From: Helicobacter suis
Lineage (GTDB): Bacteria; Campylobacterota; Campylobacteria; Campylobacterales; Helicobacteraceae
Length of the DNA stretch: 64,000 bases
Assembly (NCBI RefSeq): GCF_902196135.1
Contig: NZ_CABIKE010000002.1
Location: 62,001-126,000, forward strand
Reading direction: 5' to 3'
Shown here: positions 9,758 through 18,875 of the stretch, one piece after another
Layout: every line of letters begins with the position of its first letter
Numbering within the stretch: the stretch's first letter is position 1
Position numbers and translations under genes: made by a program
Notes under the pieces: model-generated
Database searches by the model: none
The model's input: the letters and a program-made list of their open reading frames with translations, nothing else
Told to the model about the DNA's origin: nothing

Positions 9758-12109
9758 TTAATCCTCTAGTTTAATGCTTCGTTTAACCACATTGGCCAAA
9801 TACTCCGGGCTATAAGGCTTAGTGATGTATTCAGTCATGCCACTTTCTACCCCGCGGATACGATCGGTCTTAGTAACTCTGGAAGTTACAGCAATGAGGG
9901 GTAAATTTTTGTATTTATTATATTTGCGCACCTCAGAGGCAAAGGTATAACCATCCATCTTAGGCATTTCAATATCCACTAACACAGCATCCGGGACTTT
10001 ATCGGCGTTTTTAACCATTTCTAGCCCTTCTAATCCATTGGTTGCCTCTAATACGGTAACCCCTAGAGGTTTAAGAGATTTGCGCATCATCGCCCGGTCA
10101 GTACTGCTATCATCAATGGCTAAAACGATATAATCACTAGGCGCGTTTTTAGCATTAGAATTTTGGGCTTGATCAATGAGGCTATTGACATTAACCTTCA
10201 CATTTTTAGCCATTTCCATCATCGTGCCTACATCTACAATCAAAGTAATTTTACCATCGCCGCGTACCGTCGCCCCTGCAATGCCTTTAGTGCTTTTTAA
10301 ATAATAGCCTAAAGATTTAATCACCACTTCCTCTTGGCCAATCAAATAATCCACAATCACCCCGATTTTTTGATCGGCTAGCCCGATGATCACCACATAC
10401 ACCTCTTTAGAACCTTCTAAAATCGCATCTACTTTAAAAATATCAGCTAAGCGCACCAAAGAGAGTACTTCATCACGCAAGCGCAACACACTTTTACCAT
10501 CTACGCTATAGATTTCATCTTGACTAATGCGCACGGTTTCAAGCACTGAGGAGAGCGGAATAGCGTAGTATTCCTCTTGTACACCCACCAAAAGAGCCTG
10601 AATAATGGCTAGAGTTAAAGGAATTTTAAGTTTCTCAACAGTGCCAGCCCCCACTTGTGATTCTAGCTCAATAATCCCATTGAGTTTTTCAATATTAGTT
10701 TTCACCACATCCATTCCCACGCCCCGCCCAGAGACATTACTCACCACCTTAGCCGTAGAAAAACCCGGTTTAAAGATGATATTAAGCGCCTCTTTATCCG
10801 TCATAGCGGCCGCATCTCTTTCGGTAATAATGCCTTTTTCTATAGCCTTTGTTTTGAGTTTCTCTGGATCCATCCCCGCCCCATCATCAGTAATTTTAAT
10901 CACGATATGATTGCCCTCATTATAAGCGCTTAGTTCTACGCGCCCGGTTTCAGGCTTGCCTAACATTTTGCGATCTTCGGGTTTTTCAATCCCATGGTCG
11001 CAAGAATTACGGATTATATGGATAAGCGGATCGCCAATTTCCTCTACAATGGATTTATCTAACTCTGTTTCTTCTCCATCAATGACTAATTCAATGCTTT
11101 TACCTAGTTCGCGGCTCAAATCGCGTACCATGCGCGGGAATTTATTAAAGACTTTGCCAATGGGTTGCATTCTAGTTTTCATCACGGCTAGTTGTAAATC
11201 TGTGGTTACGGCTGAAATAGAAGAAACCACTTGGTTAAGCTCTTCTAAGAATTTTTCCCCGTCGTAGCGTTCCTCTACATCCCCATAAATGCGAATTAAG
11301 CGGTTTTTACCTAACACCAACTCCCCAATTAAATTCATGAGGTGATCGAGCCGCCCCACATCTACGCGTACCGTTTGCTCCACTCCAAGAGCTACTGATT
11401 TTTCTTTAGTGCCCTTAGAAGCAGGGGTAGCTTTAGGAGGGGCTTTAGGGGGTGGGGGAGGGGGTGGGGGATTTTTAGCGGCTTGTTCTTTTTTCTGGGC
11501 ACGGCGGGCTTTGTCTGCTTCTTGGCGCAACTGCAACAAACGGGCGATCTCTTTTTCTACCTCTTCTGGACTCATCTTAGCTAGATCTGGCTCGGGTTCA
11601 TTTGCTAGAGGATTATCTGTTCCTTGAGGTGCTTGTGCTGTACTCTCTTGGGGGGGGGTTTCTTGTTGGGGGGTTTGTACACTTGGTTGTGCCTCTGCTT
11701 CTTGCTCTCCTGCTTCAGGGCTTTGTGCAATGGCTTGTAATTTTTTAACCACATCTGAAATATCCACCCCAGAATTAGCATCGCTACCGGTATTGCGGAT
11801 AGTTACTAGTAAAGTTTTCATCAAATCCACTGAGCGCAACACTACATCCATCACATCAGGCGTGATCTTTAGCTCATTTTTGCGCGCGCGGTTAAGCACA
11901 TCTTCCATATTGTGGGTCAAATGGGTTAGGGTATCTAAGTTAAGAAACGAACTTGAGCCCTTAATGGTATGTGCTACCCTAAAAATACGATTTAATAAGT
12001 CTGGATCTTCAGGATTATGTTCTAATTCTACTAAATCCTGATCGAGCTGTTCATTCATCTCAAAGGCTTCTACTAAGAAGTCCTCCATGATTTCTTTCAT
12101 ATCATCCAT
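9758..12109 (-). CDS. cheA: fused chemotaxis histidine kinase/response regulator CheA-CheY
   Basis: Central chemotaxis kinase with a C-terminal receiver domain, the CheAY fusion typical of Helicobacter. Domains in order: HPt with AHTIKGSS (phospho-His about 47); a Pro/Glu/Gln-rich linker (about 130-240) including a run of eight prolines; a dimerisation region; the HATPase with HIIRNSCDHGIE, DDGAGMD and GRGVGMD; a CheW-like domain; and a CheY-like receiver with AIDDS and phospho-Asp about 712 in VDIEMPKMDGY. The linker contains a nine-base G tract on the plus strand (11650-11658) and G-rich poly-proline codons near 11454-11471, which could slip. Transcribed with cheV upstream and cheW downstream. 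Confidence 0.97.
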   Translation of the reverse strand: MDDMKEIMEDFLVEAFEMNEQLDQDLVELEHNPEDPDLLNRIFRVAHTIKGSSSFLNLDTLTHLTHNMEDVLNRARKNELKITPDVMDVVLRSVDLMKTLLVTIRNTGSDANSGVDISDVVKKLQAIAQSPEAGEQEAEAQPSVQTPQQETPPQESTAQAPQGTDNPLANEPEPDLAKMSPEEVEKEIARLLQLRQEADKARRAQKKEQAAKNPPPPPPPPKAPPKATPASKGTKEKSVALGVEQTVRVDVGRLDHLMNLIGELVLGKNRLIRIYGDVEERYDGEKFLEELNQVVSSISAVTTDLQLAVMKTRMQPIGKVFNKFPRMVRDLSRELGKSIELVIDGEETELDKSIVEEIGDPLIHIIRNSCDHGIEKPEDRKMLGKPETGRVELSAYNEGNHIVIKITDDGAGMDPEKLKTKAIEKGIITERDAAAMTDKEALNIIFKPGFSTAKVVSNVSGRGVGMDVVKTNIEKLNGIIELESQVGAGTVEKLKIPLTLAIIQALLVGVQEEYYAIPLSSVLETVRISQDEIYSVDGKSVLRLRDEVLSLVRLADIFKVDAILEGSKEVYVVIIGLADQKIGVIVDYLIGQEEVVIKSLGYYLKSTKGIAGATVRGDGKITLIVDVGTMMEMAKNVKVNVNSLIDQAQNSNAKNAPSDYIVLAIDDSSTDRAMMRKSLKPLGVTVLEATNGLEGLEMVKNADKVPDAVLVDIEMPKMDGYTFASEVRKYNKYKNLPLIAVTSRVTKTDRIRGVESGMTEYITKPYSPEYLANVVKRSIKLED
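11650..11658. repeat. G9 (C9 in the mRNA sense) tract inside cheAY
   Basis: Nine consecutive G on the plus strand, read as C9 in the coding strand within the proline-rich linker of CheAY (Thr-Pro-Pro-Gln). A one-base slip would frameshift before the kinase domain. Confidence 0.9.
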
Positions 12110-12154
12110 TAAGCACCTCTAATTTTTTGATGTTGTATTATACTTGTTGCCCAC

Positions 12155-13090
12155 TTAACCCAGAACCCGGCTCACTTCATCTATAAAACGCTCCGCATCA
12201 AATTTAACCAAATAGCCCTTAGCACCTAAGTCTAAAGCCTTTTGTGCGCTGTAATCATCGCAAATAGAAGAGTTAAAAATCACCGGGATATTAGCAAAAC
12301 GGGCGTCCTCTTGGATTTTAGAAAAGAAATGATACCCATCCATTTTAGGCATTTCTACATCAGATACGATTAATTTAAGGTGTTTAGTCAAATTCTCTTG
12401 ATACTGCTCATAGAGTTTTTCTAGTTTTTCTAACCCATCTTTGCCATCTACGGCCTCCACCACATCAAAACCTAGTTTTAATAAAGTGTGCTTAATGGCT
12501 TTTCTAGCAGTCCTGCTATCATCTACAAATAAAACAGTCCCTTCAAACTTTTTAACCTGTTGTTTTTGTGATTCTTTCTTGGGTTGAGCTACATGGAGTT
12601 CTAGATCGTCTAAGATGCTTTCTAAATCTAAAATAAGTAAAGTCTTATCGCCCTCAACTTTGGTAATGCCAGTAATCTTATTGCCATCTACCGTGCTATG
12701 CGAGCTAAAAGTAGCCGGTTCTACATCACTCCAATCAATGCGGCGGATGCGTTTGGCTTCATGCACCACAAAACCCATTTTAACATTGCTAAATTCAGTG
12801 ATCACCACTACTTTTTCTACAACGCGTTTTTCATCAGGAACAATCCCAAGCCAAGTAGATAGATCAATAAGCGGGATAATTGTAGAGCGTAGATCAAAAA
12901 CGCCTAAAATATAGTTTAAATTGGTGGGGAATTCAAAGATTTCAGGCATCATGATAATTTCTTGCACTTTAGAGACATTGATTCCATAAATGCCCTCATA
13001 GGGTTTATCTCCCTGCAAGCCAAAAATCCTAAAATCCACCAACTCAATTTCTCCTAAATTCAACGCCGTATCTAAACTTTGCTCTGTCAA
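12155..13090 (-). CDS. cheV: CheV chemotaxis coupling protein (CheW-receiver hybrid), CheV3-like
   Basis: A 311-residue hybrid with an N-terminal CheW-like domain (about 15-160; LGVFDLRSTIIPLIDLS) and a C-terminal receiver (about 185-311) with FVDDSRTARK and phospho-Asp in VSDVEMPKMDGY. CheV proteins tune receptor-kinase coupling. Its place upstream of cheAY-cheW matches cheV3 of H. pylori. The start is a TTG at 13090 with an AGGAAT site. The 50 bases upstream hold a TAAAAT box on the minus strand, a possible promoter for the chemotaxis genes. Confidence 0.93.
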   Translation of the reverse strand: MTEQSLDTALNLGEIELVDFRIFGLQGDKPYEGIYGINVSKVQEIIMMPEIFEFPTNLNYILGVFDLRSTIIPLIDLSTWLGIVPDEKRVVEKVVVITEFSNVKMGFVVHEAKRIRRIDWSDVEPATFSSHSTVDGNKITGITKVEGDKTLLILDLESILDDLELHVAQPKKESQKQQVKKFEGTVLFVDDSRTARKAIKHTLLKLGFDVVEAVDGKDGLEKLEKLYEQYQENLTKHLKLIVSDVEMPKMDGYHFFSKIQEDARFANIPVIFNSSICDDYSAQKALDLGAKGYLVKFDAERFIDEVSRVLG

Positions 13091-13140
13091 AATTATTCCT
13101 AATTAGGTGGTTTAATGGCTTAATTTTATCCTAATTTCTA

Positions 13141-13896
13141 TTAGTTTAAACAGCGGATTTGTAACCCCGTTTTAATCCCGTACTGGCAAATTTCTTGGTT
13201 ATGATAAAAAGAGGGCAAAGCTGCATACAACAAATCTTGATTAGATTGATAAAAACGCCCGATGTGAAAATGCCCCTCAATTACACCGCCTAAGTTAAGC
13301 GTAGGAGCAATTTTAGTGCGCCAATGCTCATAACAAGCTAGGCGCTGCTTACTAAAGTCTTTAAACACTTCTTGACTTGGTATTAGAGATCTAATTTTCT
13401 TGCGATAAATGGGGGCTGTAAGGGGGGCATAAAGGGGGATTATTTGATCTAAAAATCCTAAAGTTTTGATAGAAAACTGGCTAGATAAAAGCCTAATATA
13501 AACTTCATAGCCCCATTTTAAAAATAAATCCCCATGGGCTAGTAAAAAGAGTTTATCTTGGCAGATAAAAGGAATGGGCTGGATTTTTCTAGGATAAATT
13601 TGGATATTTTTTAAATGGCAAAGTTGGGCTAATCCAAAATCGTGGTTACCCTCAAAATAAAAAAGGGTGCTTTTTTGGCTCAGCAGTTCTAATTGCTCCA
13701 GAATAGAGATATAAGGCCTGTAGCTACTTTTGACACTGCCTACTAAAATCTGGAAAATATCCCCCATTAAAAAAAGCTGACTGGGTGGACTAGCCAGAAG
13801 GCGATTTAAAAGGCGAGGGAAGTGGGCTAAACCCTCTTGGTGGTGAACATCAGATACAAAAATAGCCCCCTCAAGGACTTCTCTAGCTGCTCTCAC
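13141..13896 (-). CDS. lpxH: metallophosphoesterase, probable UDP-2,3-diacylglucosamine hydrolase (LpxH-like)
   Basis: Calcineurin-like phosphoesterase likely to cleave UDP-2,3-diacylglucosamine to lipid X in lipid A synthesis. The metal-binding motif series is complete: SDVHH (DxH), LMGDIFQ (GD), EGNHDF (GNHD), AHGD and GHFHIG. I start it at the GTG at 13896, which overlaps the TGA of thiS as GTGA; the frame runs on to 13959 but would then overlap thiS needlessly. The resulting 251 residues suit the family. The position next to cheV3 matches H. pylori. The exact substrate is inferred, not shown. Confidence 0.8.
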   Translation of the reverse strand: MRAAREVLEGAIFVSDVHHQEGLAHFPRLLNRLLASPPSQLFLMGDIFQILVGSVKSSYRPYISILEQLELLSQKSTLFYFEGNHDFGLAQLCHLKNIQIYPRKIQPIPFICQDKLFLLAHGDLFLKWGYEVYIRLLSSQFSIKTLGFLDQIIPLYAPLTAPIYRKKIRSLIPSQEVFKDFSKQRLACYEHWRTKIAPTLNLGGVIEGHFHIGRFYQSNQDLLYAALPSFYHNQEICQYGIKTGLQIRCLN

Positions 13897-14093
13897 CCCC
13901 CGCCCATAAACTGCAAGCACTCTAAGCGATCGTTTTCTTGTAGTGCTGTGTTTTCCCAATTCTCTTTCTTAACGACCCTTTCATTTAAGGCCACTGCACA
14001 CACATGTTTTTCAATCCCTAGTTGTTCAATAGCTGCATGGACATTTAAAACCTCACCAAACTCTTTAGCCTGCCCATTGACAAACACCTGCAT
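13893..14093 (-). CDS. thiS: sulfur carrier protein ThiS
   Basis: Small beta-grasp sulfur carrier for the thiazole half of thiamine. The 66-residue product starts MQVFVNG and ends in the diagnostic Gly-Gly (MGGG) that is thiocarboxylated. The ATG at 14093 has a strong AAAGGAG site, so the longer frame to 14138 is rejected. Its stop overlaps the next gene's GTG. A TACAAT-like -10 box lies about 45-50 bases upstream on the minus strand. No other thi gene is visible in the window. Confidence 0.88.
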   Translation of the reverse strand: MQVFVNGQAKEFGEVLNVHAAIEQLGIEKHVCAVALNERVVKKENWENTALQENDRLECLQFMGGG

Positions 14094-14214
14094 AAGACTC
14101 CTTTCTAAAAATCTTTTCACAAGCGTACATGCTAGCATAATTGTATGGGGTTTTGCTAGGATTAAGCGCGACCTCTAAAATCTTAGCTATGGAATAACTC
14201 TAAAAGCGCCAGTC

Positions 14215-14700
14215 TCACCTACCCCCTTTTCTTTTGAATAAGCTGTTATCTTCTTGCCATTCTTCAGTTTGCCACTTTTCAGTCTCGTATACTTGCCAAC
14301 GAAAAACAGCCCCACACGATGGACAAACATCATTGGGCTTGGCATTCACTTTTCTAAGAATAGGCCACAAATAACGTCTGTATGCTACAATCGATGAGAA
14401 TATGAGAGTATAGGCTACAAAAGGGAGGAGCACAAGAATGGAATAGGCATTATTCCGGGCTGTGACACCAAAATCACCTGTAAAAGTAGGAACAGCTACA
14501 CAAAAAGTTACCACCAACGCTGAGATAACAGAAGAAAATTTGTCTTTAGTCTCTGCAAAAGGCTCCTCTTGTTGGAATGTTTCAATCCTCTTTTCATCCC
14601 AATCATCCGGTTTTACTTGTTCGTACCCACACTCTAAACATCGACGGATAGTTCTCATTTGTCTATTACTCTTCGCTTGTTGTTTTGTCAAAGCTATCAC
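14215..14700 (-). CDS. small membrane protein with split zinc ribbon, unknown function
   Basis: A protein of up to 161 residues. A CxxC pair (CLEC) near residue 21 and a second pair (CPSC) near residue 124 flank two hydrophobic helices (about 57-75 and 85-107), so a membrane hairpin sits between the two halves of a possible zinc ribbon. I do not recognise the family. The start is uncertain: the frame opens at a GTG (14700), but the ATG at 14658 is as plausible; neither has a strong ribosome site. It lies alone, divergent from hugZ, with a 13-G tract 92 bases upstream of the GTG. Confidence 0.6.
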   Translation of the reverse strand: MIALTKQQAKSNRQMRTIRRCLECGYEQVKPDDWDEKRIETFQQEEPFAETKDKFSSVISALVVTFCVAVPTFTGDFGVTARNNAYSILVLLPFVAYTLIFSSIVAYRRYLWPILRKVNAKPNDVCPSCGAVFRWQVYETEKWQTEEWQEDNSLFKRKGGR

Positions 14701-14791
14701 AAAGCCAATAAAACCATTAGTACACGCTTTTTATACGCATAAAATTTCTCGTTGTATTTGGTGGGCTACAAATTTTTAAAAGAGATTTAAC

Positions 14792-14804
14792 GGGGGGGGG
14801 GGGG
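14792..14804 (+). repeat. G13 homopolymer between divergent genes
   Basis: Thirteen G in a row, the longest homopolymer in the window. It sits 92 bases upstream of the zinc-ribbon membrane gene (minus) and about 130 bases upstream of hugZ (plus). In the plus orientation it would lie in a hugZ leader if that transcript starts upstream of it. Tracts this long are unstable in Helicobacter and are typical of phase-variable or expression-tuning sites. Confidence 0.9.
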
Positions 14805-14932
14805 TGAAAATGGAGTTCAAAGCAATTTCCTTTAGTGGTACTAAAACCGCGTTGTAAAATTATTTTTCTAAAATGAAAATAAATTATGCCCATGCTAAAA
14901 TGGTACTTTTAAACCAACATAAGGAGTTTTTT

Positions 14933-15733
14933 ATGGATAAGCAATTTATCCTTGATCACATGAATAAAAACCATGTTAAAGACATGGAGGCGTTACTAGC
15001 CAAATTTGGGAATGTTAAGCATGCACAAGATGTGCATTTAAAAGAAGCCACCTTTGAGCATATTGAAATTGGCTACAGTACAGAGGGCAAGCAAGGTAGC
15101 TTAAAAATTGACTACCCCTCTAAAGTAAGTGATTTTAATGGGGTTAAAGATGCCATTATTAGTTTATGCACTTCTATTCCACAAACCACAGATTTACATG
15201 GCATACAACAAGATTTAGAAAACTTCCGCGCCGGTTTTAGCAGTGTATGCATTGCAAGCCTCAGCCCAGAAAACCAAGTTGTTTGCTCTTATAGCGCTTT
15301 ATTAGTGGATGAGGTAGAAGGCCATCCTCAGTTTTATATTTATGTTAGCGAAGTAGCCGAGCATTTTAAGGCTTTTAAAGCCCACCCAGATAATGTAGAA
15401 ATCATGTTTTTAGAAGATGAGGCCAGCGCTAAATCCCCCATTTTGCGCCGCCGTTTGCGCTATAAAACCCACCTGCATTTTATAGACAGGGGGGCGGAGT
15501 TTGATCGCGTCTATGATAGCTTTTTAAATAAGCATGGCAAAGGAAGAGGGTTAGAGACTATCCGCCACATGCAAGATTTTCATTTGATCAAATTAGAATT
15601 TATCAAGGGGCGCTTTGTAAAAGGGTTTGGGCAGGCTTATGATGTGGATGCACACGGCAATCTTTCTTATGTCGGAGGCAAGGGTAACCCACACTCTCAA
15701 GGCAAGCCCCACGCCCACCACCCTAAACATTAG
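14933..15733 (+). CDS. hugZ: haem oxygenase HugZ
   Basis: Degrades haem to release iron, supporting use of haem as an iron source. The 266-residue protein closely follows H. pylori HugZ, with blocks such as DFHLIKLEF, GRFVKGFGQAYD, YIYVSEVAEHF and EVMFLEDE-type segments. It ends in a His-rich tail (HAHHPKH). The start at 14933 has an AAGGAG site; the longer frame to 14873 is rejected. HugZ is iron-regulated in H. pylori; I did not see a convincing Fur box here, but a G13 tract lies upstream. Confidence 0.95.
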   Translation: MDKQFILDHMNKNHVKDMEALLAKFGNVKHAQDVHLKEATFEHIEIGYSTEGKQGSLKIDYPSKVSDFNGVKDAIISLCTSIPQTTDLHGIQQDLENFRAGFSSVCIASLSPENQVVCSYSALLVDEVEGHPQFYIYVSEVAEHFKAFKAHPDNVEIMFLEDEASAKSPILRRRLRYKTHLHFIDRGAEFDRVYDSFLNKHGKGRGLETIRHMQDFHLIKLEFIKGRFVKGFGQAYDVDAHGNLSYVGGKGNPHSQGKPHAHHPKH

Positions 15734-15753
15734 TTTTAGGGGCTTAGCCTTAG

Positions 15754-15781
15754 TTGTTTTTTAGGCTATCTGTGTTAAAAT
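15754..15781 (+). promoter_or_regulatory. probable promoter of rpsB-tsf-metK
   Basis: TTGTTT (15754-15759) and TAAAAT (15776-15781) separated by 16 bases, with a start expected near 15788. This leaves a leader of about 75 bases before rpsB containing the hairpin at 15808-15839. Confidence 0.5.
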
Positions 15782-15807
15782 CCCTACTTGCTTTATGCAA
15801 AATCACA

Positions 15808-15839
15808 CACGCCCAGCCTTAAAGTGTTAAAAGGGCGTG
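15808..15839 (+). promoter_or_regulatory. hairpin in the rpsB leader, possible S2 autoregulatory element
   Basis: CACGCCC (15808-15814) pairs perfectly with GGGCGTG (15833-15839), enclosing an 18-base loop that can itself form CCTT/AAGG pairing as an alternative. The structure ends 23 bases before the rpsB start and is not followed by a T run, so it is unlikely to be a terminator. Leaders of rpsB in other bacteria bind S2 for feedback; that role here is inference. Confidence 0.45.
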
Positions 15840-15862
15840 GAGGCAAACTTTAAGGAGAATTA

Positions 15863-16657
15863 ATGATTACCATGAAAGATTTATTAGAATGTGGCGTGCA
15901 TTTTGGCCACCAAACGAGGCGTTGGAATCCTAAAACCGCGCGCTTTATCTTTGGGGTGCGTAAAAATATCCACATCATAGATTTACAAAAAACCCTGCGC
16001 TATTTCCGCTACACCTATAACATCGTTAGAGACGCTAGCGCTGAGGGTAAAACAATCATGTTTGTAGGCACTAAAAAGCAGGCTAGCGATACTTTAAAAG
16101 AATACGCCACTCAGGTCAATGTCCCCTATGTCAATTACCGCTGGCTAGGCGGGATGCTCACTAACTTTAGCACGATTAGAAAATCTGTACGCAAGTTAGA
16201 AATCATGGAGGAGATGGAAAATAGCGGGCAAATTGATCTACTTACTAAGAAAGAAAAACTCATGATCTTGCGCAAAAAGGAAAAACTAGAAAAATATCTA
16301 GGGGGTGTGCGCCATATGAAAAAAATGCCGGATATGATGTTTATCATTGATGTGGTCAAGGAAAAGATCGCTGTTGCTGAGGCTAGAAGGCTAGGCATTC
16401 CTATTATCGCCCCCCTAGATACCAACTGCGATCCAGATTTGGTTGACTACCCTATTCCGGGTAATGATGATGCGATTCGCTCCATTGCTTTATTTTGTAA
16501 AGAAATGGCAGAGGCCATTACAGAGGGGCGCGAATTAGTGGGCAAAAGCGAGGAAGTGGTAGAAGAGGTGGTAGAGGAGATGATAGCTGCTAGTGGGGCT
16601 GAGCAGGAGGAAATTTTAGAGCAAGTGCGTCAGGAACAAGGAGAAAGCCATGAGTAG
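15863..16657 (+). CDS. rpsB: 30S ribosomal protein S2
   Basis: Ribosomal protein S2, 264 residues. It starts with the typical [24 protein letters not shown] and contains [11 protein letters not shown] and [15 protein letters not shown]. The C-terminal tail is acidic ([11 protein letters not shown]). It has an AAGGAG site, and its end overlaps tsf by 8 bases, so the two are coupled as in most bacteria. Confidence 0.98.
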   Translation: MITMKDLLECGVHFGHQTRRWNPKTARFIFGVRKNIHIIDLQKTLRYFRYTYNIVRDASAEGKTIMFVGTKKQASDTLKEYATQVNVPYVNYRWLGGMLTNFSTIRKSVRKLEIMEEMENSGQIDLLTKKEKLMILRKKEKLEKYLGGVRHMKKMPDMMFIIDVVKEKIAVAEARRLGIPIIAPLDTNCDPDLVDYPIPGNDDAIRSIALFCKEMAEAITEGRELVGKSEEVVEEVVEEMIAASGAEQEEILEQVRQEQGESHE

Positions 16658-17711
16658 TGTAAGTGCAGCACAGGTTAAACAACTCAGAGAAATGACTGAT
16701 GCGCCGATGATGGATTGTAAAAAGGCTTTGGTAGAATGTGGCGGGGATTTAGAAAAATCGGTGGCATATCTACGCGAAAAGGGTTTGAGTAAGGCCATTA
16801 AAAAAGCCGATCGTGTGGCAAGTGAGGGGGTGATTGCTTTAGATGTGGGCGATAAACAGGCCATTATGTTAGAAATTAATAGCGAAACTGACTTTGTGGC
16901 CAAAAACGAGCATTTTAAAGCGCTAGTAGAACAAACCCTTAAGCTGGCAAAAGATCAACATGTCTCAAGTGAGGAGGCGCTTTTAAAAGCCTCTTTAAAT
17001 GGGCAAAGCTATCAGGATCATTTACACGCCGCCATTGCCAAGATCGGGGAAAATATCGTGGTGAGGCGTTTGGTGTACATGCAAGCTCAAGATAATGAAG
17101 TACTCAACGCCTATTTGCATGCTAACCACCGCGTGGGAGTGGTGGTTAAAATAGCACATAAAAACCCCAAACACGCCTCAGAACTTAAAGAATTAGCCCG
17201 CCAAATTGCCATGCATGCTGCCGCGATGAAACCAGTTGTACTCACTTATAAAGCCTTTAGTCCAGAATTTGTCGCCAAAGAAAAAATTGCCTTGATAGCT
17301 GAGATAGAAAAGGAAAATGAGGAGGCAAAACGCTTAGGCAAGCCTTTAAAAACCATGCCCACTTATGTTAGCCGTGTGGAATTAACCCCAGAGGTTTTAA
17401 GCGCGCAAGAGGAATTGTTTAAAGAGGAGCTACGCGCCCAGAAAAAACCAGAAAAGATTTTTGAAAAGATTATTCCGGGTAAAATGGAGCGCTTCATTGC
17501 GGATAATACCCTTTTAGATCAACGCCTTAGCCTTTTAGGGCAATTTTTTGTGATGGATGAGAAAAAGACGATCCAGCAGATTTTAGAGGAAAAGAGCGCG
17601 CAGCTACACGATAGCATAGAAATTGTGGAGTTTGTGCGCTTTGAAGTGGGCGAGGGGATTGAGAAAAAAAGCGAGGATTTCGCCGCCGAAGTGGCCGCAC
17701 AAATGCAGTAA
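16650..17711 (+). CDS. tsf: translation elongation factor Ts
   Basis: Nucleotide exchange factor for EF-Tu, 353 residues. The N-terminal UBA-like domain has [19 protein letters not shown], followed by the [11 protein letters not shown] and [10 protein letters not shown] signatures. Starts inside the rpsB end (8-base overlap) and is followed by metK after 9 bases. Confidence 0.98.
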   Translation: MSSVSAAQVKQLREMTDAPMMDCKKALVECGGDLEKSVAYLREKGLSKAIKKADRVASEGVIALDVGDKQAIMLEINSETDFVAKNEHFKALVEQTLKLAKDQHVSSEEALLKASLNGQSYQDHLHAAIAKIGENIVVRRLVYMQAQDNEVLNAYLHANHRVGVVVKIAHKNPKHASELKELARQIAMHAAAMKPVVLTYKAFSPEFVAKEKIALIAEIEKENEEAKRLGKPLKTMPTYVSRVELTPEVLSAQEELFKEELRAQKKPEKIFEKIIPGKMERFIADNTLLDQRLSLLGQFFVMDEKKTIQQILEEKSAQLHDSIEIVEFVRFEVGEGIEKKSEDFAAEVAAQMQ

Positions 17712-17720
17712 GGAGAGTTT

Positions 17721-18875
17721 ATGGGGCGCTATCTTTTCACCTCAGAGTCGGTTACAGAGGGGCATCCGGATAAAATGGCCGATCAAATCAGCGATGCCAT
17801 TTTAGATTACATCATTGAGCGCGATGAGAGGGCGCGGGTGGCGTGTGAAACTTTATTAGCTAATGGCTTTTGTGTGATCACTGGCGAGCTTAAAACCCGC
17901 GTTTATGCCCCGATGCAAGAAATTGCCCGCGGTGTGATTAAAGATATTGGCTATACCGACGCGCTTTATGGATTTGATTATAGAAGCGCAGCCGTACTCA
18001 ATGGCATAGGCGAGCAAAGCCCGGATATTAATCAGGGAGTGGATAGAGCTGATGGCGAAGTAGGGGCAGGCGATCAAGGCTTGATGTTTGGCTATGCCTG
18101 CAATGAGACACAAAATTTTATGCCCCTAGCTATCCATCTTGCCCATGCGATCACCTCAAGCTTAGCTCAGGCCAGAAAAAGCGGGGTTTTGCCCTTTTTA
18201 AGACCCGATGGCAAGGCACAAGTAACCGTGCGCTATGAGGGGCATAAACCTATTGGGATTGATACAATCGTCATCTCCACCCAGCACTCCCCAGAAATTG
18301 ATCAAAAATCCTTACGCGAGGCTGTCATTGAGGAGATTGTGTATAAAGTTTTGCCTCAGGAATTTATTAACGATGATATTAAGTACCACATCAACCCTAC
18401 GGGTAAATTTGTTATCGGCGGGCCACAAGGCGATGCGGGTTTGACAGGCCGTAAAATTATTGTAGACACTTATGGCGGGAGTTGCCCGCATGGAGGCGGG
18501 GCTTTTAGCGGTAAGGACCCCTCAAAAGTGGATAGAAGCGCAGCCTACATGGCGCGCTACATCGCTAAAAATCTTGTAGCCAGCGGGGTTTGCATGCGCG
18601 CAACAGTACAATTAGCCTATGCCATTGGCATTATTGATCCCATCTCAGTTTATGTCAACACCCACAACACCAGTTCTTATAGCCCAGAGGCGCTAGAATC
18701 TTGCGTGCGTTCTTTGTTTAAACTCACACCAAAGGGCATTATGCAAAGCCTTGATCTATTGCGCCCCATTTATAGAAAAACCGCCACTTACGGGCATTTT
18801 GGACGGGATGGTTTTAGCTGGGAGGCATTAGACAAGATAGAGGCGATTCAAGATTTTTTAGGCAAGAGTACCTGA
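17721..18875 (+). CDS. metK: S-adenosylmethionine synthase
   Basis: Makes S-adenosylmethionine from methionine and ATP, the methyl donor for DNA methyltransferases and chemoreceptor methylation. The 384-residue protein shows the family signatures: [32 protein letters not shown] and [16 protein letters not shown]. It is third in rpsB-tsf-metK with a 9-base gap and a GGAGAG-type site. Confidence 0.98.
   Translation: MGRYLFTSESVTEGHPDKMADQISDAILDYIIERDERARVACETLLANGFCVITGELKTRVYAPMQEIARGVIKDIGYTDALYGFDYRSAAVLNGIGEQSPDINQGVDRADGEVGAGDQGLMFGYACNETQNFMPLAIHLAHAITSSLAQARKSGVLPFLRPDGKAQVTVRYEGHKPIGIDTIVISTQHSPEIDQKSLREAVIEEIVYKVLPQEFINDDIKYHINPTGKFVIGGPQGDAGLTGRKIIVDTYGGSCPHGGGAFSGKDPSKVDRSAAYMARYIAKNLVASGVCMRATVQLAYAIGIIDPISVYVNTHNTSSYSPEALESCVRSLFKLTPKGIMQSLDLLRPIYRKTATYGHFGRDGFSWEALDKIEAIQDFLGKST

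Noticed and set aside
14462-14779. 105-codon plus-strand frame opposite the zinc-ribbon gene
   Set aside because: Shadow of the minus-strand gene; no domain and no ribosome site.
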